Source of the DNA: Parvularculaceae bacterium UBA4496
GTDB lineage: Bacteria > Pseudomonadota > Alphaproteobacteria > Caulobacterales > Parvularculaceae
DNA: 14,507 bases
Reading direction: 5' to 3'
NCBI GenBank assembly: GCA_002388885.1
Contig: DGNI01000012.1
Location: forward strand, 1 to 14,507
In this document: piece by piece, positions 11,812-14,507 of the stretch
How the letters are laid out: every line of letters begins with the position of its first letter
How positions within the stretch are numbered: the stretch's first letter is position 1
Program-made: the position numbers and the translations under genes
Notes under the pieces: generated by a model
Databases searched by the model: none
What the model was told of the DNA's origin: nothing
What the model saw: the letters and a program-made list of their open reading frames with translations, nothing else

Positions 11812-14507
11812 ATGGCGACATTCACCGTCACTACGCTTGACGACGAAGCCTTCGATTCTGGCGATCTGACCGATGAAACGAACGACGGGAACGGGCTTTC
11901 CCTGCGCGAGGCGCTGGCGCTGGCGCAAGACGGTGATGCGATAGATTTTGACGCTTCCCTTTCTGCCGGAACGTTAACGCTTGGTGGAACGCAATTATCG
12001 ATAACCCAGGACAACATTCTTGTCGATGGAGACATCGACAATGATGGCGTCGCTGACATAACGATTTCCGGTGATAATCTAAGCCGGATTTTCAGCGTCT
12101 CAGCCGGCGTTTCGGGAGGTGATCCAAATAACGTTTCTCTGTACGGCCTGATCCTTTCCGAAGGCGCATTAACGGATGATGATGGCGGTGCGATTCACCT
12201 AGCGGGCGATACGGACCTAATACTTAGCCATAGCATAATCACAGGCAACCAAGTGACGGCGTCCACCGGAACCGTTTATGGCGGTGCAATTTTCGGCTCA
12301 GCATCATCGACCGTAATCAGAGCTTATGATTCTGTGATTTCGAACAACGCCGCATATTCGGGCGGCGGAAATGTCGGCTACGGCGGCGCGATTTCAAACT
12401 TTGGCCAAACCTTCATTTATAACTCTGATATTTCCGGCAATCAGGCCGGTAGCGGCGGTGCAATTGTTGGTCTGAACTCTTTATTCATCGACGGCTCAAC
12501 TTTTCTAAATAATTATAGCGCGGGTTCCGGCGGCGCCATTTTCTTCAGTAGCGGAGCCCTTTCAGTGCTCAGGTCTGAGTTCGGGGGAAACACTGCCGCT
12601 GGCGATGGCGGCGCGATTCGGTTGTTTGGCGGCGCCAACCGAGTGGTCAACTCTACATTTAGCGGGAATGAAGCGGTAAACGGCGGCGCTGTTGCAACGT
12701 CGAGCGGCGACGACACGCGTTTTTACAATAGCACCTTTGCGGGAAACTACGCCGCCAATGACGGCGGCGCCGTCGCCGGCTTGTCATCGACAAATATTCT
12801 TACGTTCTACACCAGCACGTTCTCGGGAAATTTGGCGGGTGGTTACGGCGGCGGCATTTCGCAGGACAGCATTTTCTTTGCGCTCACAAACTCGATTGTC
12901 GCCGGAAACGAGTCTGCGTCGGGCGGCGATGACATTTACACAGCATCTGGCGCATCCGCCGTTTACTTGGGCGTGAACTTATTTTCACAATCAGGCGCAG
13001 GCGATGCGCAGGACATCTACGCGGCAGACCTGACGACTATTTTTGGCGCAGTAGGCGCTAACCCAGACACCGGCGTGACCTCGGGCGTGCTCGCTGACAA
13101 TGGCGGTCCAGTGCAGACCGTGGCGCTGAACATTTCGGGCATCGCCGTAGACGCAGGGGACAGCGCCGTACTGACCCCCGATGCTTTCGATCTCGACGGC
13201 GATGCTGTCACCGCCGAAGACTTGCCCGTTGACGCTCGCGGACTGGAGCGCGTGACAGGAACAGAACTAGACTTGGGCGCCGTTGAAATGTCTCAGACAT
13301 ACACCGTAACAACGCTTGATGATGAAACCTTCGAAGCGGGCGATCTCGCCGCAGAGACAGCGGACGGCAATGGTCTTTCGCTCAGAGAGGCGCTGGCGCT
13401 GGCGCAAGACGGCGACACGATTACATTCGACATGGCGCTGTCCGGATCAACAATTACGCTCGCCGGTACGCAGCTCACTATTACACAAGACGACCTCACC
13501 ATCGACGGCGATCTCGATGACGACGGCAATCTCGACATCATCGTCGATGCAAATGGCTTGAGCCGTGTCTTTTTCGTGGAAGGCGGCCAGGAGAGTGATC
13601 CGGATGACGTCACCATTGATGGTTTGGCGATTACCGGCGGTTACCTAAACGGCGGGGACGGCGCCGGTATTTACATAGGCACGGATGCAATCGTTACAGT
13701 CCAGAACAGCAACATTTATGGTAATAATATTGCGAATGAAGGTTCCGGCGGCGGTGTTTTCGTAAACAGCATTTCGACGCTCAATCTCATGGACTCAGAA
13801 GTCGTCGATAACACAGCGGCTGAATATGGCGGGGGCGTTGCGACAATTTCTTCGTCATCAACGATATACGTTTCCAATTCGTATATTGCCCATAATGAAG
13901 GCAACAATGGCGGCGGCATATACACTCGCGGAACGACGACGATTGTTGAAGGCAGCACTATATACCTGAACGACGCCTTCAATGGCGGCGGCATCATGAG
14001 CGGCGGAAATCTCACCGTCGATAGCGGTTCCGTTATCGCAAACAATACGGCCGGAAACCTTGGCGGCGGCGTGTTCGTCGAAGGAACGGCGACGGTTTCC
14101 TATTCAGCTATCAGTGACAACGACGCAGGCGGCGGCGGCGGGATTTTCAATCAAAGTGGTGATTTGACGATTATAAACTCATCCGTCAGCGGAAATTACG
14201 CCAGCGGATATGGGGGCGCTCTATACTCCAACGAAAACAGCAGTTCTACCATCGTCAACTCGACGATCGCCAACAATACGACCGACAGCGGCGCCGGCGG
14301 GATTTATGCGTATAACGCCACCATACTTAACGTTTTAAATTCAACTTTCAGCGGCAATGAAGGATCCGGTGACGGCGGCGCAGCGGATATCCAGGGCGGC
14401 ACGACCGCAACGTTCACAAACGCGACGTTCTACGACAATCAGGCAAGTGGCGCTGGCGGGGGGGTGAATATCGGCGGCGACTCCGTTTTAAACCTCTACA
14501 ACAGCAC
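11812..14507 (+). CDS. Giant modular beta-helix secreted protein, probable type I substrate (partial)
   Basis: The frame is open for 898 codons to the window edge; the C-terminus is not seen. It is built of tandem modules of 493 residues. Each begins with TVTTLDDE (5-12; again at 498), then NGLSLREALALAQDGD (27-42), a CSLREA-domain-like segment with the Cys replaced by Leu, and a DxDxDGxxD calcium-loop-like motif (74-82; 567-575). A long array follows of 20-30-residue repeats with GGAI/GGAV/GGGI and FxGN or SxxxGN motifs, like chlamydial polymorphic outer membrane protein repeats and right-handed parallel beta-helices. Module 1 closes with DNGGPVQTVAL (429-439), AVDAGD and DARGLERVTG to DLGAVE (474-492), the choice-of-anchor-Q-like pattern. 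There is no Sec signal, and no Cys, Trp or Lys in the visible part, with many Asp, Gly, Asn, Ser and Thr. Adjacent to a LapB-like exporter, it is probably an adhesin or surface-layer protein secreted by a C-terminal signal beyond the window. Confidence 0.88.
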   Translation, partial: MATFTVTTLDDEAFDSGDLTDETNDGNGLSLREALALAQDGDAIDFDASLSAGTLTLGGTQLSITQDNILVDGDIDNDGVADITISGDNLSRIFSVSAGVSGGDPNNVSLYGLILSEGALTDDDGGAIHLAGDTDLILSHSIITGNQVTASTGTVYGGAIFGSASSTVIRAYDSVISNNAAYSGGGNVGYGGAISNFGQTFIYNSDISGNQAGSGGAIVGLNSLFIDGSTFLNNYSAGSGGAIFFSSGALSVLRSEFGGNTAAGDGGAIRLFGGANRVVNSTFSGNEAVNGGAVATSSGDDTRFYNSTFAGNYAANDGGAVAGLSSTNILTFYTSTFSGNLAGGYGGGISQDSIFFALTNSIVAGNESASGGDDIYTASGASAVYLGVNLFSQSGAGDAQDIYAADLTTIFGAVGANPDTGVTSGVLADNGGPVQTVALNISGIAVDAGDSAVLTPDAFDLDGDAVTAEDLPVDARGLERVTGTELDLGAVEMSQTYTVTTLDDETFEAGDLAAETADGNGLSLREALALAQDGDTITFDMALSGSTITLAGTQLTITQDDLTIDGDLDDDGNLDIIVDANGLSRVFFVEGGQESDPDDVTIDGLAITGGYLNGGDGAGIYIGTDAIVTVQNSNIYGNNIANEGSGGGVFVNSISTLNLMDSEVVDNTAAEYGGGVATISSSSTIYVSNSYIAHNEGNNGGGIYTRGTTTIVEGSTIYLNDAFNGGGIMSGGNLTVDSGSVIANNTAGNLGGGVFVEGTATVSYSAISDNDAGGGGGIFNQSGDLTIINSSVSGNYASGYGGALYSNENSSSTIVNSTIANNTTDSGAGGIYAYNATILNVLNSTFSGNEGSGDGGAADIQGGTTATFTNATFYDNQASGAGGGVNIGGDSVLNLYNS
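11815..13293 (+). repeat. First 493-residue module of the giant protein (tandem duplication unit)
   Basis: The unit of 1479 bp runs from just after the start codon to the point where the same sequence pattern begins again at 13294. The second copy is cut by the window end after about 1214 bp. The first about 110 codons of the two copies align without gaps; a 26-bp stretch is identical (11908-11933 and 13387-13412, offset exactly 1479). The beta-helix parts have diverged much more, with GGAI-type turns dominating copy 1 and GGGI/GGGV-type turns copy 2. Confidence 0.8.

Noticed and set aside
11565..12059. Minus-strand open frame of 164 codons over the start of the giant protein gene.
   Set aside because: Ser/Pro-rich mirror of the repetitive plus-strand coding sequence; not supported by any motif.
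12180..14507. Dense recurring GGCGGC-type short repeats that might suggest a CRISPR or satellite array.
   Set aside because: They are irregularly spaced, in frame, and encode the Gly-Gly turns of the beta-helix repeats; no conserved direct repeat with unique spacers is present.

Overview
The window (14.5 kb, moderately GC-rich, six or more ATG/GTG genes with alphaproteobacterial-looking proteins) most likely comes from a marine or aquatic alphaproteobacterium, perhaps of the Caulobacterales/Parvularculales type. That placement is an inference from protein style (LapB-like type I exporter, sulfotransferase and 2OG-Fe(II) oxygenase neighbours, huge secreted beta-helix protein) and not from a marker gene.

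Layout. (1) 1-696, minus strand: the start of a molybdopterin-binding aldehyde/isoquinoline-type oxidoreductase large subunit (cut by the window edge) preceded by its complete [2Fe-2S] small subunit. (2) 866-5054: a surface polysaccharide block, with a GT4-like glycosyltransferase and a Wzy/O-antigen-ligase-like polymerase on the minus strand, divergent from a Wzx-type flippase on the plus strand. (3) 5293-9900: a complete type I secretion system in the order TolC-like outer membrane channel, LapB-like ABC transporter, HlyD-like adaptor, with overlapping genes (8 bp and 4 bp), followed after only 41 bp by a putative 2OG-Fe(II) oxygenase (to 10667). (4) 10664-11533, minus strand: a PAPS-type sulfotransferase, convergent with and overlapping the oxygenase stop. 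(5) 11812-14507, plus strand and running off the window: a giant repetitive secreted protein built of tandem 493-residue modules (SLREA-type N-terminal segment, PMP-like GGAI/FxxN beta-helix repeats, choice-of-anchor-Q-like end), with no Sec signal and no Cys, Trp or Lys in the 898 visible residues.

How the parts may work together. The giant protein is the obvious candidate substrate of the adjacent type I exporter. The two enzymes flanked by exporter and substrate (oxygenase, sulfotransferase) are candidates for modifying that substrate before export, an arrangement that recalls raxST-raxA-raxB of Xanthomonas, where a tyrosine sulfotransferase sits beside a type I exporter. This coupling is the most interesting hypothesis in the window; it is inferred from gene order, not shown. 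The polysaccharide block beside it suggests a wider cell-surface or attachment region.

No rRNA, tRNA, CRISPR array, insertion sequence or phage gene was seen. All gaps between genes are under 300 bp.
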